Source of the DNA: Candidatus Methanolliviera sp. GoM_asphalt
GTDB taxonomy: Archaea; Halobacteriota; Methanoliparia; Methanoliparales; Methanoliparaceae
DNA: 7,639 bases
Direction of reading: 5' to 3'
NCBI GenBank assembly: GCA_902158745.1
Contig: CABGHH010000074.1
Location: 1-7,639, forward strand
Shown in pieces: positions 1 through 6,101 of this stretch. The translations under genes and the position numbers were made by a program. Within the stretch, counting starts at the first letter, position 1, and the number at the start of each line of letters is the position of its first letter. The notes under the pieces are model-generated. The model was given only the letters and a program-made list of their open reading frames with translations. It made no database searches and was not told the DNA's origin.

Positions 1-713
1 AAGGTAAGAAATAAGATAGGCGTCGTCTTGCAGGGAATGGCGCTCGATTTTTACTCCACCGTGTATGATAACCTGGATATATACGGCAGGATCTTTCACA
101 TGAAAGCGAAGGAGAGAAAAGAGCGGATAAAATACCTCTTATCCGAGTTCGAGTTGGAGGATAAGCGGAATGTGACCATAGATCTTCTTTCTGGTGGTTT
201 ACAGCGGAGAGTTCAGGTGGCAAGAGCGTTCATGCACTTACCAGAAATACTATTTTTGGATGAGCCGACGATAGGATTGGACCCCGTATCAAGAAGAAAG
301 ATATGGCATTTTATCAAAGAATTCTCGATGAATGGACATACAGTGATCCTTACGACACATTACATGGACGAAGCCGACTATCTATGCGATAGGATTGGGA
401 TCATCGATAGAGGAAAGATCATCGCCTTAGATACACCGAAAGCACTTAAAGATAGACTGGGCGGTGGAGACATCGTCACATTTAACGTAAAAGGAGATCT
501 CGATCATTTAAGATCTGCCATTTCAAATTTGGATTATGTGAAGACGATAATAAGGGGCGAAGACTTAGCAGTTCTGGTTGAGAGCGCGGACAAGGTTTTA
601 TTTGAACTATCAGAAGAAGTAGTTAAAAATGCCGGGAGATAAAAAGTATATCCACGAGAAAACCTAATTTGGAGGACATCTTCATCAAACTCGCGGGAAG
701 AAGGATGGAATAA
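1..713 (+). CDS. ABC transporter ATP-binding protein (DrrA/NodI-like), 5'-truncated by the window and frameshifted near the C-terminus
   Basis: This is the cytoplasmic ATPase of an ABC-2 type exporter that powers the membrane proteins encoded next. Frame 1 is open from base 1, so the start and the Walker A loop lie upstream. Visible in order are the Q-loop (VVLQG, about 22-36), the signature LLSGGLQ (184-204), Walker B LFLDEP with catalytic Glu at 262-264, the D-loop GLDP, and the H-loop His (TTHYMDEAD) at 358-360. Frame 1 stops at 640-642. The family C-terminus NLEDIFIKLAGRR continues in frame 3 from about 636 and ends at 711-713, directly before the permease ATG (TAAATG). One extra G in the GGG at 634-636 would join the frames as AGEIKSIS. 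About 237 residues are visible, and full-length relatives are usually a little over 300. The substrate is unknown. If the frameshift is real, only the regulatory C-terminal tail is lost. Confidence 0.88.
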
Positions 714-1477
714 ATGTTCAAATTTAAGGGATTGTATGCGATGTATTACCGGGAACTCCACAATATGCGTGGAGCCTGGTTTACGATTATAACCCCATTT
801 GCGACTTCATTACTTTTCCTATTCCTGTTTGGGCTATCCGTTGGGCCGCTGATAGGAGATTTAGAATATGGGGGAGGGTCAATCAATTATCTTCTCTTCT
901 TTCTGCCGGGTGTAATTGGGTGGGTGTTGTCTACAGTGCGCTGACTCCGGGTGGTTTTTTTGGACAGGACAAATCAACTGGAGCTCTTGAGAATCTTCTT
1001 TCTTGTCCAATATCCAGATCTGCTTTTATATTATCCAAGGTATCGGTGGCAATAACCTTATCAACGGTGCAGGTATTTCTGATATTACTCGTGGGGATGC
1101 CGCTAATCGGAGGATTTCATTGCGATAACATCTTTTTAATTCTCATCGCTATGATCTTGGGTGCAATCTTCTTCTGCTCCCTTTTCGTAACGTTCGCATC
1201 TATTACCAGTACTCCACTTAATGGTTTTATCTGTACGCTCTTTCCACCGTTGATCATGCTTTGTAGCTCGATGTTTTATTCGCTTGAGAATGCACCGTAT
1301 TGGCTTAGAATAGCAGCGTATATAAATCCTGCGACATATATGACGGATGTAATGAGAGTTGGTCTAATTGGGGGAGTCTTCGATCATTGGATGTTGATGG
1401 AGGTATTAATCTTGTTTTTATTTTCAGTTGCATCGCTCATCATCGCAACAATATCGGTGAGGAGGATCCATGTTTGA
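714..1477 (+). pseudogene. ABC-2 type permease, first paralogue, frameshifted
   Basis: This is a six-helix ABC-2 membrane component (DrrB/NodJ-like) that would form the export channel with the ATPase upstream. The ATG at 714 follows the ATPase stop directly. The N-terminal part reads in frame 3 to a stop at 942-944 (through LLFFLPGVIGW). The rest, from about 920 to 1477, reads in frame 2 (VVYSALTPGGFFGQDKSTGALENLL and onwards). One missing G in GGG 918-920 explains this: adding it gives IGVGVVYS and a 254-residue protein, close to the 261 residues of the neighbouring paralogue. Family landmarks are ENLLSCPISRSAFILSK after helix 2 and INPATYMTDVMRVG before the last helix. A GTG at 920 could restart translation, but the product would lack the first two helices. 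The break may be real decay or a base-calling error. Confidence 0.85.
1456..1465 (+). promoter_or_regulatory. Ribosome binding site of the second permease
   Basis: GGTGAGGAGG lies inside the 3' end of the first permease, with GGAGG ending 4 bases before the ATG at 1470. It supports that start and suggests translational coupling between the two permeases. Confidence 0.65.
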
Positions 1478-2255
1478 ATTTAAATTGAAGTTCAAAACCT
1501 TCAACGGATTGATTGCCCTGTATATCAGGGAATGTAAGTTATGGCTGGGATTGAAATATGTAATCGCCTCATCACTTCTCATACCTTTACTCTACTTCTT
1601 TCTGCTCGGAACAGGTATGGGAGAGATGATCCAGACGTCGTTCATCGGGAATATAGATTATATTCTGTTCCTGACACCGGGTATAATTGCGATGGGAACT
1701 ACGAGTATCGCTATGTCATCTGGCCATATACTATTCAATGAGAGACGTTTTTGGGGAATGTACGAGGAGATGCTTACGCTTCCTGTTTCCAGATCCGCTT
1801 ATCTTTTATCAAAGATATTATGGGTAATGACGCTCTCGATGGGCCAACTACTATTCATATTACTCGTTGGAATACCATTAGTTGAGGGGGGATTTTATTG
1901 TGCCAACCTCTTCTTGGTTCTCCTCTCAATCTTGCTGGGTGCTATCTGTTTCTGCTCCCTCATCATGCCGATTGCCTCATTGATAAAATCGGCAGCTGCC
2001 TTTTATGGTATAACAGGTTTTATATCCTTACCCATCATTTTGTGTAGCTCTGCATTTTATCCTTTAGATACGACACCTCATTGGCTCAGAATGATCGCAT
2101 ACATAAATCCGATGACGTATATGGTCGATGTTATGAGAGCTGGTTTTACCGGGTTATGGGATCAATGGATTCTATTGAAGATACTAATTCTATGCGTTTT
2201 TACCGTCTTTTTCTTTGCGATAGGTGTTATTTCTTTGAAAAAGGTACGTTTTTGA
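1470..2255 (+). CDS. ABC-2 type permease, second paralogue
   Basis: This is an intact 261-residue integral membrane component of the same exporter. Six hydrophobic segments can be seen at about residues 28-48, 62-84, 112-138, 144-170, 177-196 and 232-256. Between segments 2 and 3 lies the conserved cytoplasmic stretch ERRFWGMYEEMLTLPVSRSA, and before the last helix comes YINPMTYMVDVMRAG, both typical of DrrB/NodJ-type permeases. It aligns along its whole length with the upstream permease (for example SRSAxxLSK, LLVGxPL, CSSxFYxL, WLRxxAYINPxTYMxDVMRxG). The pair therefore arose by tandem duplication and probably forms a heterodimer. The start overlaps the upstream stop by 8 bases and has a good Shine-Dalgarno site. 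The substrate (drug, lipid, polysaccharide or other) cannot be told from sequence. Confidence 0.93.
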   Translation: MFEFKLKFKTFNGLIALYIRECKLWLGLKYVIASSLLIPLLYFFLLGTGMGEMIQTSFIGNIDYILFLTPGIIAMGTTSIAMSSGHILFNERRFWGMYEEMLTLPVSRSAYLLSKILWVMTLSMGQLLFILLVGIPLVEGGFYCANLFLVLLSILLGAICFCSLIMPIASLIKSAAAFYGITGFISLPIILCSSAFYPLDTTPHWLRMIAYINPMTYMVDVMRAGFTGLWDQWILLKILILCVFTVFFFAIGVISLKKVRF

Positions 2256-2265
2256 ATTATAGCAG

Positions 2266-2275
2266 TTTTTTCTTT
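2266..2275 (+). terminator. T-rich terminator-like tract after the ABC operon
   Basis: TTTTTTCTTT follows the permease stop by 10 bases and runs into the last codon of the convergent nth gene. Archaeal RNA polymerase terminates at such oligo-T tracts without needing a hairpin. No matching tract for the opposite direction is obvious. Confidence 0.5.
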
Positions 2276-2945
2276 ACCTGAAACGCGTTACGCCTACTTT
2301 AGCACAGTACTCGTTGATCGGGCAGATACTGCACCTTGGGCTTACCGGTGTGCAGATAGTTTTGCCATGCATGACGAGAAGCCCATTAAAGGGTATCCAG
2401 TACCGTTCTGGAAGTATCTTTCGTAAGGCAGATTCTGTCTGATATGGATTTTTGGTCTCTACGAGACCCAGGCGGTTTGATATACGGTGAACATGCGTAT
2501 CAACTGCGATACCTGGTTTATTGTAACCGAGCGTGATAACGATATTTGCGGTTTTTCTACCGACACCCTTGAACTTCAAGAGCTCATCCATCGTATTCGG
2601 AACGTGTGAAGCATACTCATCGACCAGAAGACGGCTAATATCGAGGATTTGATCAGCCTTTCTTCTGTAAAATCCTACTGGATAGATTGCAGATTCTATC
2701 TCCTCTTTTTTCAGGCATAACATCTCTTCCGGCGTTTTTGCAAGCCCAAATAACCGTTTTGAAGCTATAGCAGTCACCTCGTCCTTGGTTCTAATACTCA
2801 AAAGGCACGAGATCAGAACTAAAAAAGGATCTCTTCTCTTTGAAATATCTGTCAATGCTAATGTTTCTTCCGGATATTGCTCTTTAAGAACCTGTACAAT
2901 CTTTCCAATCTCAACAGGCAAGTTATCTCCCTTCCGTATTCTCAA
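2274..2945 (-). CDS. nth: Endonuclease III, DNA glycosylase/AP lyase
   Basis: This base-excision repair enzyme removes oxidised pyrimidines and nicks the abasic site by beta-elimination. The helix-hairpin-helix is FKGVGRKTANIV (about residues 125-136), with the Schiff-base Lys at 131. The catalytic Asp is in AVDTHV (Asp149). The C-terminal [4Fe-4S] ligands keep the family spacing C-x6-C-x2-C-x5-C at Cys198, 205, 208 and 214. The length (223 residues) is normal. The longest reading starts with TTG at 2945. A second TTG at 2921 has a Shine-Dalgarno-like AAGGGAGAT (complement of 2925-2933) just upstream and would give a 215-residue protein beginning PVEIGK; this may be the true start. The gene is convergent with the ABC operon and divergent from argD. 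Confidence 0.95.
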   Translation of the reverse strand: MRIRKGDNLPVEIGKIVQVLKEQYPEETLALTDISKRRDPFLVLISCLLSIRTKDEVTAIASKRLFGLAKTPEEMLCLKKEEIESAIYPVGFYRRKADQILDISRLLVDEYASHVPNTMDELLKFKGVGRKTANIVITLGYNKPGIAVDTHVHRISNRLGLVETKNPYQTESALRKILPERYWIPFNGLLVMHGKTICTPVSPRCSICPINEYCAKVGVTRFR

Positions 2946-2962
2946 TTGTTTCTCGATCTGAC

Positions 2963-2987
2963 ACTTAAAAATCTCCGATTTTTAAGT
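2963..2987. repeat. Perfect short-loop inverted repeat in the nth-argD intergenic region
   Basis: The arms ACTTAAAAATC and GATTTTTAAGT (11 bp each, no mismatch) flank a 3-base loop TCC. The element lies 18 bases upstream of the longer nth start. It could be an operator or a 5' leader hairpin of nth; on the nth strand the apex reads GGA, giving GGAGAT. It is not followed by a T-run on the + strand. Confidence 0.6.
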
Positions 2988-3012
2988 TTGAAAATGGGAC
3001 ATCACCAATTTT

Positions 3013-3030
3013 GAGGAGGTTATATATTTA
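3013..3030. promoter_or_regulatory. TATA-like box in the divergent nth-argD region
   Basis: TATATATTTA (3021-3030) is nearly symmetric, so it could serve either strand. On the + strand the purine-rich GAGGAGG (3013-3019) sits where a BRE would lie. On the - strand it would place the nth transcript start near 2995-3000, giving a leader that contains the 2963-2987 hairpin. A further AT-rich ATTATATAT lies at 3053-3061. No transcript data are available, so the direction is open. Confidence 0.4.
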
Positions 3031-3099
3031 ACAGTATCTTGTTGGTTGACTGATTATATATCATGAGCTGACTTGAGGGTGATTGCATTTTCGGATATG

Positions 3100-3113
3100 A
3101 AAGAATTTAAATA
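3100..3113 (+). promoter_or_regulatory. Probable argD-hisC promoter (BRE/TATA)
   Basis: AAAGA followed by ATTTAAATA (3105-3113) matches an archaeal BRE plus TATA box. A start about 25 bases downstream would fall near 3132-3138, leaving a leader of about 30 bases before the argD ATG at 3168. Confidence 0.5.
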
Positions 3114-3167
3114 AAGTCCTACAGGCAGTAAGATATTAGGAAGCGAATAATTCGGTTAGGTTTTCAA

Positions 3168-4325
3168 ATGGACGAAGAAGAGGTATTTAAAAAAGAATCG
3201 AGATATATATTCCAGACTTATACGAGACAGCCGATCGTCATCGTTAGAGGAGAGGGGGCAAGAGTCTGGGATATAAATGGGAAGGAGTATATCGATTGTG
3301 TTGCGGGAATAGCAGTAAACGGTGTTGGTCATCGAAATCCAATCGTTGTTGGAAGGATCAAAGATCAGTTGGATAGATTGATGCATGTCTCAAATCTATA
3401 TTACATCGACGTCCAGGTGGAAGCAGCGGAGAAGATAGCCGAGAGATCCGGGATGGACAAGGTATTCTTCTGTAACTCCGGGACGGAGTCGGTCGAGGCG
3501 GCATTGAAACTTGCGAGGAAGCACACGAGAAAGAGGAAGTTCATCTCAGCGATAAATTCATTTCACGGAAGGACGATCGGCGCCGTGAGTGTGACGCATA
3601 AGGAGACATTCAGGAAGCCATTTGAACCCCTCTTAAAAGATGTATGTTTCGTCGAATATGGGGATTCATCGAAGATAGAAGACGAGATCGACGAAGATAC
3701 TGCGGCAGTGATTTTAGAGCCAATACAGGGGGAATCAGGGATAAATGTTCCGCCTGAAGGATATTTGAGGGAAGTTAGGAAGATCTGCGACGAAAAAGAT
3801 GTTCTTCTCATCTGTGATGAGGTGCAGACGGGGTTTGGGAGAACAGGAAGATGGTTCGCATTTCAGCATGAGGGGATAGAACCGGATATAGTAACGATGG
3901 GTAAAGGAATAGGCGGAGGATTTCCAGTGGGCGCGATGGCGGCGAAAGATGAGATCGCAAAGAGTTTTGGACGGGGAGACCATGGATCTACGTTCGGCGG
4001 AAACCCTCTCGCATGTTCCGCTATCTTGGGAGTTATCGAGGCGATGGAGAGAGGAGAGATGATAAAAAGATCTGAAGAAAATGGAATATACTTCAGAGAG
4101 AGATTGAATATCTTGAAAAAGAACGTATCTTTCATCGAAGAGGTCAGGGGAAAGGGACTGATGATCGGTGTCTCTGTGAACGAAGATGCAAATAAAATCG
4201 TAGATCGTGCGAGAGAGAGAGGCGTCCTGATCAATGCGACATCGGATAAAGTCTTAAGACTTGTTCCCCCATTCGTGATAGAGAGAAACGAGATAGATTT
4301 GGCGGTGTCTGCCATTGCTCATTAG
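3168..4325 (+). CDS. argD: Acetylornithine-type aminotransferase (class III, PLP-dependent)
   Basis: This cytoplasmic enzyme exchanges an amino group between glutamate and N-acetylglutamate semialdehyde in arginine synthesis. Archaeal members often also act on the lysine (LysW) pathway. The 385-residue length fits the family. Motifs in order are CNSGTE (102-107, phosphate binding), NSFHGRT (130-136), EPIQGE (184-189), DEVQTGFGRTG (217-227), the PLP-binding Lys246 in TMGKGIGGGFPVGA, and GSTFGGNP (273-280). The ATG at 3168 has only a weak purine patch (GGTTAGG) upstream, but the next residues fit the family N-terminus. The end overlaps hisC by 11 bases. Ornithine- or 4-aminobutyrate-specific relatives share these motifs, so the exact substrate is inferred. 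Confidence 0.92.
   Translation: MDEEEVFKKESRYIFQTYTRQPIVIVRGEGARVWDINGKEYIDCVAGIAVNGVGHRNPIVVGRIKDQLDRLMHVSNLYYIDVQVEAAEKIAERSGMDKVFFCNSGTESVEAALKLARKHTRKRKFISAINSFHGRTIGAVSVTHKETFRKPFEPLLKDVCFVEYGDSSKIEDEIDEDTAAVILEPIQGESGINVPPEGYLREVRKICDEKDVLLICDEVQTGFGRTGRWFAFQHEGIEPDIVTMGKGIGGGFPVGAMAAKDEIAKSFGRGDHGSTFGGNPLACSAILGVIEAMERGEMIKRSEENGIYFRERLNILKKNVSFIEEVRGKGLMIGVSVNEDANKIVDRARERGVLINATSDKVLRLVPPFVIERNEIDLAVSAIAH
4301..4307 (+). promoter_or_regulatory. Ribosome binding site for hisC inside argD
   Basis: GGCGGTG lies 7 bases before the TTG at 4315 and resembles the archaeal GGAGGTG site. It supports a TTG start within the end of argD, as no ATG is available in frame there. Confidence 0.5.
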
Positions 4326-5400
4326 GAAGGCATTAGAGGAGATCAAAGAGTACGTTCCCGGAAAGAATATAGATGAGGTCGCCTCGAGATACGGAATTGA
4401 TGAGAGGGATATCATCAAGCTTTCGTCGAACGAAAATCCGTATCCGCCGAGTAAAAGGGTGATAGAGACTATAAAGAGTTCTGCTGGGAAGATAAATCTT
4501 TATCCATATAACGAAAAGAAGCTCTATGCGGCAGTATCCGAATATATCGGATTACCAGAAGAGAATGTCTTTTTGAGTGCAGGAGCAGATGGCGTTTTAG
4601 ATACGTTGATGCGCGTCTTTATTGAAGCGGGAGATAGAGTGATCATCCCAATCCCGACCTTCTCCTACTACGAGATAACTTCGATAGTTCACGGTGCGAT
4701 CCCTCTATTTTTGAAGATGGACGATAACTTCTCAATATCCTCAGATGAGATATTGAAGAATGCAAAGAGAAGTAAAAAGGCGAAGATGACCATTATCTGT
4801 TCCCCAAACAACCCAACGGGCAATATCTTTCCAAAGAATGAGCTGATCAAAATTTTAGATGCGTTCGACGGGATTGTTATATTGGACGAGGCGTACGCAG
4901 AGTTCTCCAACTATACGTATATCGATCTCGTCGATCGATACGATAATTTGATCGTCCTTCGAACGCTCTCAAAGGCGTTTGGCATCGCAGGGATGAGAGT
5001 GGGGTATGCACTCCTTCCCGAATGGATAAAAAAAGCGTGTTTGAAGGTCGCGACACCATTCTCTATAGGTTATCTCTCGATAGAGGCGGCTTATGGGGCT
5101 CTAAATGATCTGGAATATTTAGAATGCGTGGTTGATAAGATAAAGGAGGGAAGAAGATATTTGGAAGATAATATACCGTTCAAAACCTTTCCTTCCGAAG
5201 CAAACTTCGTCCTGGTTGATGTCTCACCCCTCGAATCCTCTTTTGTGATGGAAGAATTGATGAAAAAAGGATTGATCGTTCGGGACTGCTCATCATTTAG
5301 AGGGGTTGGAAAAAATTTTATCAGAATATCTGTTGGAAGAGAGGTAGATAATAGGAGGGTGGTAGATGCTTCAAAGGAGATTTTTGAAGAATTGCATTAA
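4315..5400 (+). CDS. hisC: Histidinol-phosphate aminotransferase
   Basis: This PLP enzyme (fold type I, class I/II) converts imidazole-acetol phosphate and glutamate to histidinol phosphate in histidine synthesis. The length of 361 residues is typical. Landmarks are YVPGK (13-17), KLSSNENPYPP (35-45), the SPNNPTG loop (163-169), LDEAYAEF (190-197) with the cofactor-binding Asp191 and Tyr194, the Schiff-base Lys220 in LRTLSKAFGIAG, and the phosphate-contacting Arg228 in GMRVGY. The start is TTG at 4315, giving MLIRKALEEIKEYVPGK, which fits the family N-terminus; the 11-base overlap with argD suggests coupled translation. Other members of this subgroup use aromatic substrates, but the SSNENP and YVPG features favour HisC. 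Confidence 0.94.
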   Translation: MLIRKALEEIKEYVPGKNIDEVASRYGIDERDIIKLSSNENPYPPSKRVIETIKSSAGKINLYPYNEKKLYAAVSEYIGLPEENVFLSAGADGVLDTLMRVFIEAGDRVIIPIPTFSYYEITSIVHGAIPLFLKMDDNFSISSDEILKNAKRSKKAKMTIICSPNNPTGNIFPKNELIKILDAFDGIVILDEAYAEFSNYTYIDLVDRYDNLIVLRTLSKAFGIAGMRVGYALLPEWIKKACLKVATPFSIGYLSIEAAYGALNDLEYLECVVDKIKEGRRYLEDNIPFKTFPSEANFVLVDVSPLESSFVMEELMKKGLIVRDCSSFRGVGKNFIRISVGREVDNRRVVDASKEIFEELH

Positions 5401-5453
5401 TAAACAAAGCGTCGCAAATCGAAGATTTACAATACACTGCTTTGTTGAATAAT
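5396..5453. repeat. Imperfect 15-bp inverted repeat; right arm resembles an IS903/IS5-family terminal repeat
   Basis: The left arm ATTAATAAACAAAGC (5396-5410) pairs with GCTTTGTTGAATAAT (5439-5453) at 13 of 15 positions. The 28-base spacer holds a nested hairpin, AAATC-GAA-GATTT (5416-5428). The left arm includes the hisC stop codon, so the structure may act as the end of the argD-hisC transcript. The right arm GCTTTGTTGAATAA also equals bases 2-15 of the IS903 terminal repeat as I remember it. No transposase reading frame follows, so an element here would be a remnant or a solo end. Confidence 0.5.
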
Positions 5454-5486
5454 CGTATAAGCTACCGAGAAATATGCTGTTTAGAA

Positions 5487-5507
5487 ATCACAAAATTTAA
5501 ATGTGAT
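5487..5507. promoter_or_regulatory. 21-bp dyad enclosing a TATA-like centre
   Basis: ATCACA (5487-5492) and TGTGAT (5502-5507) are exact reverse complements separated by AAATTTAAA. The size fits a dimeric repressor site, and the centre resembles a weak TATA box, so a bound regulator could block transcription. The nearest downstream gene begins 190 bases away, so the target is uncertain. Confidence 0.35.
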
Positions 5508-5649
5508 AAATGCTATATTCAGCAATAGAATGGGTAATGGGTGATTATACAGGCTGACGAGAAGGAGAAAATCCAAAGTTACGCCAACGGCGAGGTTGAT
5601 CATGCTTAATGGGGAAATCAATGAAGAATGGGAGTAGCTAAAGGGTGGC

Positions 5650-5692
5650 CATAAAAATAAAAACCAAAGAGAAAAAGGAAAAAGAAGAGTGA
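5650..5692 (+). promoter_or_regulatory. Possible promoter and ribosome binding site of the zinc-ribbon gene
   Basis: CATAAAAATAAAAA (5650-5663) is a TATA-like tract about 40-50 bases before the ATG. GAGTGA (5687-5692) lies 7 bases before the ATG at 5700 and is a weak Shine-Dalgarno site. Confidence 0.3.
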
Positions 5693-5699
5693 ATTCAGC

Positions 5700-5990
5700 A
5701 TGAAAGTTTGCCCAAGGTGTGGTTCTGAATCTTTAGAATATCAGCCATGGCTGGGAGAAATATATCAGTGTAAAGATTGTGGTTACAGGAGTAGCTTTAT
5801 TATAGAAGATGGCAAACTTTCAAAGGAGATAAGAAAGGAATTTAGAAGAGGAAAAAGAGAGAAGGCGCAGAAGTTAACACTCGATAAGAGAGCAAAAATG
5901 AGAGAAAAGATGCTCAAACTCTTCGTAATCTCCATTCTTCTTCTCATCGGGACGGTATTTATACGTATAATACTAAAAATAGCAGGATAA
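5700..5990 (+). CDS. Small zinc-ribbon protein with a C-terminal membrane helix
   Basis: This 96-residue protein is not one I can assign to a named family. Residues 4-27 form a zinc ribbon, with Cys4-x2-Cys7 (CPRCG) and Cys24-x2-Cys27 (CKDCG). Residues 40-72 are highly charged and rich in Lys and Arg (KEIRKEFRRGKREKAQK), probably helical. Residues 73-93 are a single hydrophobic segment (LFVISILLLIGTVFIRIIL), followed by a short end. The likely arrangement is a cytoplasmic zinc ribbon and basic helix anchored to the membrane from the C-terminal side. Archaeal genomes carry many such small proteins of unknown role. It lies 111 bases before the methyltransferase gene, but nothing shows that they work together. 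Confidence 0.8.
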   Translation: MKVCPRCGSESLEYQPWLGEIYQCKDCGYRSSFIIEDGKLSKEIRKEFRRGKREKAQKLTLDKRAKMREKMLKLFVISILLLIGTVFIRIILKIAG

Positions 5991-6027
5991 AAATAGCGAA
6001 GAATTATCTAACTCACTTTATAGTCTC

Positions 6028-6068
6028 TATTTTTGTAAAATCAGAAGTGTGAGGAAACTACAAAAATA
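6028..6068. repeat. 10-bp perfect inverted repeat upstream of the methyltransferase gene
   Basis: TATTTTTGTA (6028-6037) and TACAAAAATA (6059-6068) are exact reverse complements with a 21-base spacer. The left arm contains an oligo-T run that could end the zinc-ribbon transcript. The right arm overlaps an A/T-rich TATA-like tract about 35 bases before the methyltransferase ATG. An operator role is possible, but low-complexity A/T makes chance pairing easier. Confidence 0.45.
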
Positions 6069-6101
6069 AAAAAACGGGGAGATTAGAGGTAAAAAGAAGA
6101 T

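Larger units (their letters stand above)
5401..5699. other. Non-coding stretch between hisC and the zinc-ribbon gene
   Basis: About 300 bases hold no gene I can support. They contain the inverted repeat at 5396-5453, the 21-bp dyad at 5487-5507, and an A-rich stretch at 5650-5690 before the next gene. Two tiny open frames (5541-5609 and 5602-5637) are too short to call. Confidence 0.6.

Noticed and set aside
630..645. Programmed -1 ribosomal frameshifting in the ABC ATPase
   Set aside because: There is no X-XXY-YYZ slippery heptamer at the junction and no obvious downstream structure. A single missing G explains it more simply.
3073..3114. Tiny frame reading MRVIAFSDMKEFK upstream of argD, resembling the start of a metallophosphoesterase
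   Set aside because: It has only 13 codons, starts with TTG without a ribosome site, and overlaps the argD TATA-like box. The similarity over seven residues may be chance.
3863..4315. A 150-codon open frame on the - strand opposite argD
   Set aside because: It lies antisense to a clear argD, has a composition typical of a shadow frame (rich in Ser, Ile and Pro) and carries no recognisable motif.
5541..5637. Two overlapping mini-frames (5541-5609 and 5602-5637) with protein-like composition
   Set aside because: They are too short, in different frames and match nothing I recognise. They could be gene relics but cannot be supported.
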